64,000 bases of DNA from Phymorhynchus buccinoides (GCA_017654935.2 CM065699.1:10279622-10343621); one strand, 5' to 3'. Shown: positions 12,024 through 23,449, counted from the first letter of the stretch. Numbers and translations: made by a program. Notes: generated by a model not told the origin, from the letters alone.

Positions 12024-12810
12024 CATGGCTAACCCCAATGTGTACATGCCCCGTCTCCCCAGAATTCTTCGGTGAGGAGGGCAGCACTGACAACACCCGT
12101 CGACGACTTCATCCAGGGAGCGAAGCTAGCGCTTCACCTTCAGCCCCTGGATGACAGAGCAACTGCCCTCTGGCTGATCGCCGCCCTACAAGGCCAGGCT
12201 CGCCAGCAGATCATCACGAGGCGGCGCGCGATGGAGGTGGACTCCCCAGCGAAAATCTTCGCCATCCTCGAAGAAATCTGGGGAGAGCAGCGCGACGCGG
12301 TGAGTCTGGCCACGGCCTTCTTCACCAGGAGACGGGGTCACGGCGAAGACATCGGGGCCTATGCGTGTGACCTCCAGCACCTCTGGGAGAAGGTCAACAC
12401 TGCCATGGCTAACCTTCTCCCGGCGGACGTGACGCATTCGCCATCGGCCTGCAGCCAGCGTCCCTCCGGCGTGACTCTGAGGTTCGACGCCACATCCACA
12501 GGCATCCAGACACCACGTTCGAGTTGGCCCGCAAGGAAGTTCTCTGGTGTGTGCGGGAAGGCGGTGTTGACGACCACTATGTGCGCTCCCAGCACAGCAC
12601 CGCCCCTGCCGACCATGTGCAGTCTCAGCTGAGGTGGCCACCCTCAGTGAGACAGCAGCTGCGACCACCGCCATCATCGGAGCAGCTCCAGCACACACCG
12701 GCCAGAGGCGCCACTGCGGGTCTGGCAATGTGCGGCAGACTCCCCACACTTCAAACGGCGGCGCAGACGACGACGATGGCGGAAGGCTGGCGGTGGCTCT
12801 CCGCGGGCTG
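12024..12810 (+). pseudogene. gag-like retrotransposon capsid pseudogene
   Basis: The ATG at 12024 starts 'MANPNVYMPRLP' but the frame then shifts near 12060. The main open block (12072-12632) carries the capsid-like segment: about 60 residues with LDDRATALWLIAALQGQA, ILEEIWGEQRD and AFFTRRRGHGEDIGAYACDL, the pattern of Ty3/Gypsy and PNMA-type gag. A further shift puts 'ARKEVLWCVREGG' in another frame at about 12524. No CCHC knuckle was seen. At least two frameshifts make it non-functional. Confidence 0.7.
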
Positions 12811-12899
12811 ACTGAGGACAGGTCTCAGTCCCCAGCCACTGTCCGCCATCAGCAGGGTGGATCACCGCAGCCGCAGATCAACGCTGTGGCCACATCGCA

Positions 12900-13360
12900 C
12901 CCTGCTGATGCCATCATCCCCCAGATGATGCCGAAGGAGCTCCGGCGTCTGCAGTGGGAGGACCCCTCCATTGGTCCTCTCGTCGCCTCCTGGCCGTCGG
13001 CACCTGCTCCCACCGAAGACTGGCAGCTGCAGCTGCTAGTCAAGCAGCATGATCGGCTAGTGTGCCGGAAAAGTGTCCTGCACCGGCGGGTGATGGATCC
13101 TCGACGCGGGCCGTGTGAGCAGCTCCTGCTGCCCAACAAGCTGCAGCCCCGCGTTCTCTCCTCACTGCACCACCACACCGGTCACCAGCATGCCAAGGAG
13201 ACTCTCCGGCCTCTGCCCCCTCGCCAACCTTCCGAGTCAATGCGCCACGTCGGCTGAGACGTGTAAGAGACTCAGACAGTGAGTCAGACGATGACTATGT
13301 TGTGCTCCCGCGGCCACAAGCAGTTATTGTGCCTCCAGCTCCAGCCATACCGGTGTTATG
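12900..13360 (+). pseudogene. Integrase zinc-binding domain remnant
   Basis: A frame reading 'DPSIGPLVASW', 'VLHRRVMDP' and 'LQPRVLSSLHHHTGHQHAKE' resembles the linker and N-terminal HHCC domain of gypsy integrases (the two His are present, the Cys pair is lost). An acidic tail (DSDSESDDDYVVLPRPQ) follows in another frame. The catalytic core is deleted. Confidence 0.65.
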
Positions 13361-13416
13361 ATAAATAAGTACCTGTCATTAAATATCTACCTCTCGCATG
13401 CGAACTGTACCCATCC

Positions 13417-13468
13417 AACCCTAACCCTATCCCTAACCCTATCCCTAACCCTAACCCTATCCCTAACC
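13417..13468. repeat. Telomere-like (CCCTAA)n patch
   Basis: Mixed CCCTAA and CCCTAT units over about 50 bp; an interstitial telomere-like microsatellite. Similar units occur at 53713-53745 and 53911-53930. Confidence 0.85.
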
Positions 13469-13994
13469 ACGGAAAGAACCAAAAAAATAGAGCAGGAGGG
13501 TGTAAATCTACATATTTGCCGATAAATCGATGTACAGTCCATAAATCCATAATCCGTAAAATTCACAATGGCGGACAAACAAACGATTCTGATTGGCTAC
13601 GCTAGGACTACTTCCGGTTAGGACTACTTATATCATAGAGTAAAAATACACCGCCACACCGGGACCTTCTGGTCTCCAGGCTGAGACAGCACCACCGCTG
13701 CGAAGATCCACACGTGTGACTGATTAGTCTGGCTCAGTAGATAAATAAATAGTGACACTATAGTGTTTAAGCTTAGTCAGTTTCTGTGGCACATGCGCAA
13801 ACAAGGTTAGGCATTGACTTTAAATTTCTATGTTCTATCAGATTTTCAAGGCTAATCCATTCTGTGCCTTGAAGTTTGAACATTCACACACAAGAACAAA
13901 ACAAACAGTTCTTATTTTGACTTTAATGTTTTTATGTGTGTGCTAGCTAAACTTTCATCATTCCAAATTTGTCTTTATGCCTACTTGCATAGTA

Positions 13995-14243
13995 GGGGAA
14001 GACGGGGTAAAAAGCGCATGGGCGGGTAAGAAGCCCACCCCAATTATCTCATGAAATGAAGCAAATTTCAGTCTCATTTTGCCCATGAGACGAGCGTTAA
14101 TTTCAGTCTCATTTTGCCCATGAGACGAGCGTTAATGTCTAGCATTCGTCTCATGGGCAAATTTGACTGAAATTTTCTTTATTTCATGAGATAATTGGGG
14201 TGGGCTTCTTACCCGCCCATGCGCTTTTTACCCCGTCTTCCCC
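13995..14243. mobile_element. Foldback MITE (TA target), copy 1
   Basis: Near-perfect inverted repeat starting GGGGAAGACGGGGTAAAAAG and ending in its reverse complement, bounded by TA at 13993-13994 and 14244-14245. A ~34 bp piece of the left arm is duplicated in tandem (about 14066-14133), making this copy 249 bp against 214 bp for copies 2 and 3. Confidence 0.9.
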
Positions 14244-14940
14244 TATATTCATGTGTATTTACATGATTGCCACCTGCCTTACATGTCTACTTGCATGTTA
14301 TCATTTAGTAGTATGCTGGCTTTGGACCAATATCATAGGTCATATAAGATAATATTAATCTTCATCGCGGACGATGGATTCTTCTTGATGGGGGGAGATG
14401 TGACCGAATGACGTGACGTAAGTCATCAACTCGTCACTAATTATTCATAGCCCAGTTTACTAGTAACAAGATTGTTCAATCTGCCGACAGACGGCTCAAT
14501 TGCAATTGGCTAGTTTTGACACCCATTGTCATCGTGTCAGCAGACGATGTAATTGCGTGTCTCCTTTGTAGTCACAAGATTTTATTCAAATTCAAATTTG
14601 AACAAGTCGCGCGCTAAGACGGCAGGCTTATAATTTGAATTTGACCGCCAGTTGGTCGCGTCGCTTGACCAGAGTAGGTAGGCCTACTACTAGCACTAGC
14701 CACTCACTCACTGTGTGATGCGTGATACGCCGGTGTGGTCATCAGCCTGCAATGTCTGAGCACTATCCCTGCTCATAGATCATGTAAGTACTCTAAGCCA
14801 GTGGTTATATCTTAGTTTGTTCTACTTTGCAAACTATTGTTTTACATGTTGTTTAGTTTAATCAGTGATCAAACTCTGTCACTGTAAAACTTGCCACGGA
14901 ACTGAAAACCGTCTGCTATTCTCGTCAAAGAACCAACTTA

Positions 14941-15010
14941 TTTATTTATTTATTTATTAAGACAACTTTTATAGCGCCTAATCTTTAAGCTCTAAGCGCT
15001 TTACAGAAAT
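14941..15010 (-). repeat. L2-like 3' tail inside the LTR
   Basis: (TTTA)n then 'TATAGCGCCTAATCTTTAAG' and 'AAGCGCTTTACAGAAATCAC', the reverse of the tail seen at 4084. A nested fragment. Confidence 0.5.
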
Positions 15011-15436
15011 CACTAAAAATGAATAATAAACACAATGAACAAAAAGTATACATCAAACATTCCCTGATCCCTCTGTCAATTTCTCAATCACGCCCAAATA
15101 ATGAATGACATAATGAACTTCTTCGTGACGTCAGTTATTCATAAGCATAACAGCGCTAGGCCATGAACATTCCGATTGTTCTGCTTCATCATCAAATCCA
15201 CTTATGTGTGACGCTGATGTACTGTGTAAACAATGAAGGGGAACGTTGCCTACATTATATTAAAGGCCTAACTTGCTCATTTCCATGCTATCAATATTAT
15301 TGATCTAGGCTTATACCATGATATGGTGTAGGCCTACATTGCACTGTTTCATTCATAAGCCTAGGTGCCGTTGTGTGCTAGGCCTAGTATGGTGTTGTGT
15401 TAATAGTACTGATACTATAGCATTAATAAGGTATCC

Positions 15437-15735
15437 ATTTTTGATTGAGTTTCTTGCTACTTCAATGATAAACTCTCAAAAGGGCCTACATATGTGTTTA
15501 GTCAGTTTCCCACTACAAACTGATCTCATTCAGTTTACTGTGATGTGTAGTCTATTTTTAGTAACATAGCATCTGATGATGTGACTGTTACAATTGAGTT
15601 TCAGGCTACTTCAATGATAAACTCTCAATAGGCCCACATTTGCCCTTAGTCAGTTTTCTACTAAAAACTTATCTTAATCAGCCTACTCTGATGTGTAGTC
15701 TATTTTTAGTAACACAGCATCTGATGTCAGTGTTA
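15437..15735 (+). repeat. ~148 bp tandem duplication inside the LTR
   Basis: 'GCTACTTCAATGATAAACTC' and 'GATGTGTAGTCTATTTTTAG' each occur twice, about 148 bp apart, with interspersed substitutions. Confidence 0.8.
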
Positions 15736-17056
15736 CAATGCTTGGTTCGGGTTAACTCACATGAACTAAAATGTTTGTGTATGAGTTAAGCAAGCATAGG
15801 GTCAGGTAGAACCGGCCTATTATATGTTATGTTTCCAAACCCCAGCTAGGCTTGTATCAGTGTCAGTTTAATCATGCTATTTAAGTCATACCATGAGCTC
15901 CTTCCACTGCTGTGACTGTGTATTTCCTCATGTTGTTTAACATTGAGTGCTATGGCACAAGGCCTACAGTCATACCTAATCATTGTTATTTCTTGTTTAT
16001 ATTTATGCTTGTATATTTTGTATCGTTGCAGGATGTATTTGCTGCACTCTTTCTTAGCTGTTTCCTAGTAAATAAACAGAGCCAAACAACTGTCTGGTTT
16101 CCTGTATATGTTCCTGGCCTGCGTGTGTGTGTGCTGGTTGACATCAAATCCAATATCCCAATCCTTACCCCTTATCAACTTCCTCTTTATCCCTATCCCT
16201 TACCCTCCCCCCCATCACATTTATATTTCAACCAGTCTCAGAGACACGGTTTCTCAAAGTCTCAACCGATAAACATTTCACAGGGACTTTTCACATCCCT
16301 GTGAAAATCAAGCAACGTTAGTTTGGAGCTGCGAAGGTGTACTTAAATTTATTATCTTTCGAATTATGGGTCTAATATATAACGACCAAACATTACTTGT
16401 TATCTACTTTTTCCGTTACCTATTTTCAAATAATTATCAAATAGAATTAATGAAACATACAATTAATTAATTATTGCATTTGTAATAAGACACAAATGCT
16501 CACAGTTGATAGTAGCTATGTTATTATGTGATGGTAATATAGTGCAAAGTAAAATGAGTAATAGTCTCCCTTGAACACTTGCTTTTTTTATGCTACACTT
16601 TGGAGGAAGTTGATGCGTGTTGAAGGCAGCGTTATTGTATGTCAGTCTCTTTCTCTCTGATTAAATTTGTTGGAATCAATAAAATTACGTTAGGCACTTC
16701 CTCAAACCCCTTCTATAAGTTCTAACACAAAAGCGTCATTGGAGAGAGAGAGTTGCAATAATGGTAAAAAAAAATGACTGGCGACTAGGCCTAGAAGAAG
16801 AAGAAGAAGAGAGAGAGAGAGAGAACGAACTGAAATTCCCGATTACGAACTGAAATTCCCGATTAGTTGAAGGACCGATGGACATATGACCTACTGAAGG
16901 TCTGCGGATGTAATTTTCCCACGAAGAAAGATTATAATTATATTTGTTTTGTTTCAGAAAATGGAAACAGTTGAAAAATATAATTACAGTCGTCTCCCAT
17001 TGCATGCTTTGGTTTATCATCTGAATATATATAAATAAATATTAAGTCAGAGTGCT

Positions 17057-17128
17057 GGGGATATAGCTCAGTGGTAGAGCATTCGACTGCAGATCGAGAG
17101 GTCCCTGGTTCGAACCCGGGTGTCCCCT
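17057..17128 (+). tRNA. tRNA-Cys (anticodon GCA), copy 2
   Basis: Identical over 72 nt to copy 1, with the same T-run terminator context. Anticodon GCA at 17089-17091. Flanks differ by scattered changes while the tRNA does not, which fits selection on the gene. Confidence 0.97.
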
Positions 17129-17376
17129 ACTTTTTTGGTTTCAAGGCTTCTGATTTTCCACGCTCACCCATGTTTACAGTTTTAAGGGGTATTTATCCCC
17201 AGTTTCACATTTTAAAGGGTCAAGTAAGTAAACAGCACTTACACAGACAAGCGCGCCCGCACGTGCATGCACCCAACACACTCTTTTCACTCACACATAC
17301 TGACCACTTTTTGTGTGTGTCACCCCTTGTTTTTGTTTTTGACGAACAACCTGTTTCTTCTTCTGTGTCTTCAAAT

Positions 17377-17780
17377 TGTATTGTTTGTGGCACAGCCACA
17401 AACCTATAACTCACTTTGTCTGTCGGTTGGTCGGTCGGTCCAAAATTGTCGCACATTTTGACAAAATTGTCACACTTCGAATCGAGGCTACACTTCAAAT
17501 TGAGGCCGCTCTTTAAAATGATGTATTTTAAAAGCGTACAAAATAATAAACATACGTAATACGACACGACGAGTATGCGGTGCTTCTTTTGATGAGTATA
17601 AGTAGGATACATAGTTTTAAATGTTTTCCAAAAGATATAAATAGTTACGAAATGGTGCAGAGATAACATTCTGGTTTACAGATTCAAATTATTGAAAAGC
17701 CAGGGGAGGTGACTCATGATTGGAGTGGTAAAAATAGACCGCGTGCCACAAACTATTGCGATTTCGCGCTTGTTTTAACA
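17377..17780. repeat. Insertion specific to duplication copy 2
   Basis: Absent from copy 1, where the flanking sequence is continuous. Starts at a small palindrome (TTTGTGGCACAGCCACAAA) and includes (GGTC)n and an 'AAATTGAGGC.GCTCTTTAAAATGATGT' stretch also present in the pogo-like element near 11023-11045. Probably a small DNA transposon; no clear ends. The following 17816-18270 shows nothing recognisable. Confidence 0.5.
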
Positions 17781-18274
17781 CTTGCCAGACTGGTGGCATG
17801 TTGACGAAAGGAATATCAAGTGTTTGGAAAGATTTTTATTGGATTTTGAGAAAAGGGTCTGCCAATGAACGATGAGTTTTTGATGTGTACTGCGTTCTGG
17901 CAGTTTCTGCACGATATTTTAAGAATGTTAGATCTAGGTTAGGGACTCCTTATTGTGGCAGTAGCCTAGTTTGGCCTAGCAGCCTATTGAAACGAGCAAA
18001 TGTCGTTATTTGAAGATTAACGGCTGTGTTAACGCATAAATCATCCCCTACATGAGATTTTAAAGGGTAAATCTCACGCATGGTTTGACATTATATGGGG
18101 TGATTTGAGAACTCTAGTGCGTAAATACGCACAGTCTCTACGTTTTCAGAAGCCCTGCTGTTTGTATTTAAATTGATAAATTGATAGTTTAGTAATCAAC
18201 ACATGAATTTTGCTATACTGAGATGTGTGTCAGTGTGTGTGCGTGAAGACACAGAAGAAGAAACAGGTTGTTGT

Positions 18275-18277
<3 letters not shown>

Positions 18278-18309
<32 letters not shown>

Positions 18310-18400
18310 TGACACATATGTACACACGTGCGCGCGCGGGTGCGCACACACTAACACACGCACACACACACACTAACACACACACACACACTAACACGCC
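18278..18400. repeat. (CA)n compound microsatellite
   Basis: CA repeats with GTGCGCGC interruptions and CACTAACA variants. No gene. Confidence 0.9.
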
Positions 18401-18479
18401 TGCCAAACGATGATCACTCCATCATCATCATCATATATAGTAATAAGCCAAGTGTCCGTGTGTGTGTGTGTGTCTGAAA

Positions 18480-18930
18480 CACGAAACGGGCCTTATAACT
18501 CCGCCGTTTTTCGACCGAATCGCTTCAAATTTGCTGTGAGCCCTAACGGGGCGATGGCAACGGCAACCGAGGCGGCCGTATCATTTGCGCGGTTTCGCAA
18601 ATGCGCGAAACGCGCATTCGCCGGCCTCTCGGCGCCCGTATCTCCGGCGTTTCTGGGCCGATTGCCTTCGCATTTGGCAGGAAGATGACTGGGGCCGGGG
18701 ACTATCCGTGTGCCAAACCGGAAGCGAATCGATTCAGAAATGCCGGAGATACGGGCGCCGACAGGCCGCTTCACGTTTTCACAAACCGCGGCGTAACCAG
18801 ACCAGACATTGACTCGAGATTTGGAACATGCGTGACCAGGGATAGTGACTATCGTCGTGCAAAATGTCAACACCATCCGTTCATAAAAACGCGCTATAAA
18901 CTGATTTATTTTGCAGGACGCTAATTTCAA
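18480..18930. other. GC-rich block with a ~55 bp inverted repeat
   Basis: Unusually GC- and CpG-rich for the window. About 18623-18680 ('TCGGCGCCCGTATCTCCGGC') pairs with about 18713-18768 ('CCGGAGATACGGGCGCCGAC') to give a stem of roughly 55 bp with a ~33 nt loop. Frames on both strands are open but have no recognisable family, and the best explanation is a repeat. 18931-19340 holds only simple sequence and a 'CGGCCAAAGCCATATGGGAC' motif repeated at 19527 and 38812. Confidence 0.5.
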
Positions 18931-19347
18931 CCAACACTTCACACATAACCAAAGACTCTAAAAGGGGAAGATGGACTACTTAAGAGTTAGGGCGAGCCTG
19001 GCTGATAGAGTTATCGTTAGTGGGGTAGTTCACAGTGGCGGCTATGCAAAGACTCAGATTGGAATTTGAACGGAGAATTCAACTGGCCTATCGACGTGTT
19101 ATGTCATAAAGATGTTTAAAAGGGACACAACCAGTGTTTCTGTCCTCTACTCATATAGGGAAAAGGGACCAGATGTTAGTCTTTTCTTTTCAATGTCTTT
19201 GGCTCTTTGCTTGCCTCCCCGCGGCGAGACTATATTATGCTTTACGTCCTCCCGGCCAAAGCCATATGGGACAGCGAGAGAGAAAAATAGAGATTTTACG
19301 CCCTCTGAGCCAACAGGCTATTTGAGGCATTTTGATTTATAAAGAGC

Positions 19348-19374
19348 GCGCTGCAGCTATTTTTATACAGACAG

Positions 19375-19435
<61 letters not shown>

Positions 19436-19578
19436 TGACTGGGGTGTGGGTGTTGGGTGGGGGTAGGAGTAGAACGCAGCAAGCTTTCCCCCCCCCCCCC
19501 CCCCCCCCCCCCCTAGGGATACTGGGGCCAAAGCCATATGGGACAGCGAGCGCGCTGCAGCTATTTTTATACAGACAG

Positions 19579-19633
<55 letters not shown>

Positions 19634-19735
19634 TGACTGGGGTGTTGGGTGGGGGTGGGAGTAGACCGCAGCAAGCTCCCCCCCCCCCCCCCCCCCCCCC
19701 CCCGGGATACTGGGGGGGGGGGGGTTCTTCCGTAC
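19348..19735. repeat. ~200 bp tandem duplication with (GA)n and poly-C
   Basis: 'GCGCGCTGCAGCTATTTTTA', (GA)n, 'GAAACTGACTGGGGTG' and a poly-C run occur twice (19348 and 19549). Poly-C runs at 19491-19513 and 19678-19703. Confidence 0.85.
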
Positions 19736-20125
19736 AAATAGTTCCCCCACCTTCTGGAAGTTATGTGCTTATAACTACCTCTAATCTGTCAGTCTCTTTG
19801 ATTCTGCCTTTTCCCTTTGCATGCTGTTATCTACTATCGTTCTGCCTTTCCGGTCCATTCTCCTGCCTTTTTTTCAAGAAATACTTTCAAAAAGATTTCC
19901 TCTAGCCGAAGTCAGACATGCTGGGCCTAATTATTCTTACTTAGGTGCATAACAGCAGCATGATGCATCTACGTTCGTAATTGACAGAAATTCTCCTGCC
20001 TCTTTTCAAGAAATACTTTCAAAAAGATTTCCTCTACCCGAAGTCACACATGCTAGGCCTAATTATTCTTACTTAGGTGCATAACAGCAGCATGATGCAT
20101 CTACGTTCGTAATTGACAGAAACAT
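19735..20125 (-). repeat. Repeat family R1, copy 2, with ~134 bp tandem duplication
   Basis: Reverse match to 1005-1255. A unit running from 'TTCAAGAAATACTTTCAAAA' to 'ACGTTCGTAATTGACAGAAA' is present twice (19856-19989 and 19990-20123). Followed by (CT)n at 20175-20216 and simple DNA to 20680. Confidence 0.75.
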
Positions 20126-20172
20126 GCCTGAACGACCGAAGAACAAGCACTTAGAAGACGAAGAAGAAGTAA

Positions 20173-20219
<47 letters not shown>

Positions 20220-20680
20220 GTGCGCAAGGTCAAAGTGAAAATGATTATGAAACACTCTTTCTGCGATAGGTCAAGATGTGCCCCCCCCCCCCCTGAAATG
20301 AAAGACCTTACACATTATTTTGTGATCCATTTTCTTGGAAGGTGAAATGCTGCCTTCTTCTTGGAAATGTAAAACCGAAAGTTTCACTTTCGTGTGTTTG
20401 AGACTGGCTGTCTGTTGAAAGCCACAATAGCAAACAAGTGTGTCGCCGAGTAGCAGATAAGTCCCTGAGCAAGTAAATGTGGGGAGGGGATAGGTGTAGG
20501 GAGGAGATAGCTGCCATGGGGTTAAAACTGCCATGGGGCGATTGCTAGTAGGCCTATTGATTAAGAGTCCATGTTTAAATATTCAATAATATAAGTTCTT
20601 GTTTCTTTTGCAGGTCAGCATTTCACCAATCACAGATATGCCCCACAGCGTCAGGGATTAGTCAAACAGTTCTGTTATCT

Positions 20681-21222
20681 TAAAGGTGGACCCTGGCGGA
20701 TGAGGTTTTTTTCAAGAAACACGTCGAGGTCACCAGAAAGACAGCCTTTTTTAAGGATCGGAACACTCACTTTGCTCTAGTTTCCTAGAAATCAAACCGT
20801 CAAAAGGGCGATTCCTCCTTGGCGGAGATAGAAGCCATTTTGGATGGGGTGGAGGCCACTCAATGTGGTTGAAGCGTTTTCTTTTTTGTAGTGCAGTAAA
20901 AAGAAAGTTGGAGCCATTTCTTTTGAGGTTAGCAAAACTCCTTTAGGTAAACTGTATAAAATTGAAAATAAATAAATAAATAAAAGGGCTTGTGTTGAGG
21001 AAATTTCGTGCAGGCGGCCATTAGAAAAGAGAAGCACGCCTTCTCTTTCACTGAAATAATCTGATTTCCAGCGCCTCCGGCACAGAGGAATCGCCGATTT
21101 AACGGTTTGATTTCTAGTAAACCAGAGCAATGAGAGTGTTGCGATCTCTATAAACTAAGGGTGTTTTCTTGGCGATCTCGACGTGTTTCTTGCAAAAACG
21201 TATCCGTCAGTGTGCCCCTTTA
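20681..21222. mobile_element. Foldback DNA element F2, copy 1 (TTAA-like ends)
   Basis: Ends TTAAAGG(T/G)G.ACCCTG.CGGAT and (reverse) CCTTTAA. The left arm has 'CACTCACTTTGCTCTAGTTT' and 'AATCGCCGATTT'-type pieces recurring inverted in the right arm ('GTTTGATTTCTAGTAAACCA'). Second copy at 35634-36166. Non-coding; superfamily uncertain. Confidence 0.65.
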
Positions 21223-21289
21223 AGCAATCGATAGACATGTCAAAATACTATTTTCAAAACTGGCAACTGTCGCGTTGGCTTAACTTGAC

Positions 21290-21805
21290 GCTGTGTGACC
21301 AATTGAAATAGGCTAGAACACCAAGGCTACATCAAAATGTTGCTATGCTCTGCATAGTTATGCGGGGATTCTTTAGCCGTGACAAGCTCCTAGCATAACA
21401 TCATCAGTTTCCAAAATCCTCCGAAGTCGGAGTGTGGCTGCCCACGTGACGTGGTAATCAAAAACGGTGCATTAATTTTGTACCATAGTGTTCAAGTGCT
21501 TCGGCTGTTGGGATGATCCCTGGAGTCTTTAAGCCAGTGTATGACAACAACATACAAAACTCAGAGTGTGGCTGCCCACGTGACGTGGTAATCAAAAACG
21601 GTGCATTAATTGTGTACCATAGTGTTCAAGTGCTTCGGCTGTTGGGATGATCCCTGGAGTCTTTAAGCCAGTGTATGACAACAACATACACAAACTCAGA
21701 GTGTGGCTGCCCATGTGACGTGGTAATCAAAAACGGTGCATTAATTGTGTACCATAGTGTTCAAGTGCTTCGGCTGTTGGGATGATCCCTGGAGTCTTTA
21801 AGCCA
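21290..21805 (+). repeat. Repeat family R3 with ~134 bp unit in three tandem copies
   Basis: Unit starts GAGTGTGGCTGCCCA at 21430, 21564 and 21699 (periods 134 and 135) and includes 'AATCAAAAACGGTGCATTAA' and 'GTTGGGATGATCCCTGGAGT'. The single-copy inverted relative is at 4585-4865, so the expansion is local. Confidence 0.9.
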
Positions 21806-22089
21806 ACAAAACTGGCAGCAACACACAGAGAAAAAAACAATAGTCAATTTTTAAAATTTCTTTAATACAGCCAAAATACGTGTACAACTTTTATACGAAA
21901 TCAGATACTGTATTTCACAGACATTTTGACTGATATCCCCCCCCCCCCCCCACTGAAACCCTGTGCCATATCACATGGCTGATAAAATAGTCTGAAAATG
22001 TTCCATAATAAAATCAGAATTTTGTGTAAAATTTGGGGATGCCCCAAATATTCAAATAGTCTGTAAAATGTGTTATCTACCAGCGCATT

Positions 22090-22314
22090 TTGAAACAAGG
22101 GCATCGCCGAGCGGCAGCAACGCATTGTGACAATGCAAACCCGGCCAGAGTTATGTCCTGCCCCCCCCCCCCCCCCCCCCCCCAATAAACACACCACTTT
22201 CCACCCTTACAGAACGCATAAAATACATAGCCCAAAATTTGAAGCGATTCTGTTCAGTAGTTCACGAGATACAGCTGAACTTTTATACAAACTTCCTTGC
22301 ACCGAGTGATGTCC

Positions 22315-22353
<39 letters not shown>

Positions 22354-22745
22354 AACACACCACTTTCCACCCTTACAGAACGCATAAAATACATAGCCCA
22401 AAATTTGAAGCGATTCTGTTCAGTAGTTCACGAGATACAGCTGAACTTTTATACAAACTTCTTTGCACCATGGTACACCACCACACAAAACTTTGAAGCG
22501 ATTCTGTTCACTAGTTCACGAAATAAAGCTGGGGGAAAATTACATAGCCCAAAGAAGGAAATTTCGGTTTTCACGGTCAAACTTCAAGGTCAAGGTCAGC
22601 ACGGTGTTGATTAACGAAAGGAAGCTTCCTTTTCAAGCTGTCTACCCCTCTGCCAATTTTAATCAAAATTCAAACAGTAGTTTTTAAGATAATCGATACA
22701 CAGACAGGCAGACACACAAACCGATCGCAATACTTCGGCCTCTGG
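22090..22745 (+). repeat. Dispersed repeat with 165 bp tandem duplication and poly-C runs
   Basis: 'AATACATAGCCCAAAATTTG', 'GCGATTCTGTTCAGTAGTTC' and 'ACGAGATACAGCTGAACTTT' occur at 22226 and again at 22391, each preceded by a poly-C run (22161-22183; 22316-22349). The end at 22600-22740 (GGTCAAGGTCA..., ending GCCGGGTAA) resembles 23640-23930. No gene. Confidence 0.75.
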
Positions 22746-23182
22746 CCGGGTAAAAAAAGAACACGAATAGTAGCCTAGTCTTGAAAATTGAAGAGGGGGG
22801 GGGGCAACGCAATGCTTCAATTCAAACAAACAAAAATAATACAAGATGGCAAGCCATATGTGATATAAATATCCTCCCAGAGAGTATATAGTACTACATG
22901 TATGGAAGTGCATTTATATGTATATTAAAAGTGGGTAAAATGAGATAGAAAGCGTAATATTGGGGACATTTCAACCAAATTTCATTATGATCAGTTCAGT
23001 ATTTTTAGCAATGTAGGGCATAACATTTGGGTGACATTTTACTTTAGATCATTTTTAAAGACATGGGGGGACATTCTGCCAATTTCCGTTATGATTATTC
23101 AACTAAGCAGTCAGATAGGTTACATTAGTATTATCATATTATACTATAACTATACTTGTTAAAGGGATAGTGTTATTCTTAA

Positions 23183-23413
23183 CCCTTTCACCGCCAAAAT
23201 CACATCATGATTTTAGCACCACAGTGATTTAACACCTATGTCACTAAAAGGCATCAAATTGGGGTCTATTATCCAAATACCCTATTGTCTTAGTTTTGGG
23301 AAGTAAGGGTAGACCTTATTTTATATATGTTACAGAAGAATCCCCAATACTGCAGATGGATTTTGTAAATTTAATGGACATTTTTGGCTGAAATATGGCT
23401 GGCGGTGAAAGGG
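23183..23413 (+). mobile_element. piggyBac-type MITE, copy 3
   Basis: 231 bp, both termini intact, flanked by TTAA at 23179-23182 and 23414-23417. Directly followed by an L2-like tail at 23450-23515. Confidence 0.9.
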
Positions 23414-23449
23414 TTAAACACTATTTGTGTTGTCTACTTGTTGATGAAT

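Larger units (their letters stand above)
11918..14398 (+). mobile_element. Internal region of a decayed Ty3/Gypsy element
   Basis: Starts right after an LTR-like end (...CCCCCATCACA, 11917) with a primer-site-like ACTGGCGCTGC and ends in a polypurine tract (GGGGGGAGA) directly before TGTGACC at 14399. It contains gag and integrase zinc-domain remnants, a short (CCCTAA)n patch and a foldback MITE (13995-14243). Protease, RT and RNase H are missing, so the element is deleted and immobile. The matching 5' LTR is absent apart from its last few bases. Confidence 0.55.
14399..16219 (+). mobile_element. Putative 3' LTR of the decayed Ty3/Gypsy element
   Basis: Starts TGTGACC after a polypurine tract and ends CCCCCATCACA, so the ends are TGTGA/TCACA. 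Length 1821 bp, close to the LTRs of the intact element at 29-35 kb. A polyadenylation signal AATAAA lies near 16071. The interior includes an L2-like tail (14941-15010) and a tandem duplication. The lack of a full partner LTR keeps this call moderate. Confidence 0.5.
16220..17815 (+). repeat. Direct duplication, copy 2 (contains tRNA-Cys)
   Basis: Second copy of the 8.9-10.4 kb segment, starting at the very base after the LTR end. It lacks the MITE of copy 1 and carries a ~400 bp extra piece (17377-17780). Confidence 0.85.

Noticed and set aside
12634..13257. 207 aa plus-strand frame as a new gene
   Set aside because: It is a gypsy-element remnant: its end matches the integrase zinc-binding region and the rest is gag/pol debris with frameshifts.
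17071..17409. Frame starting MVEHSTADREVPGSNPGVPYFF
   Set aside because: The beginning is a translation of the tRNA-Cys gene, a common annotation artefact.
18493..18942. 149 aa minus-strand frame in the GC-rich block
   Set aside because: Open on several frames because of CpG-rich inverted repeat composition; no family recognised and no splice context.
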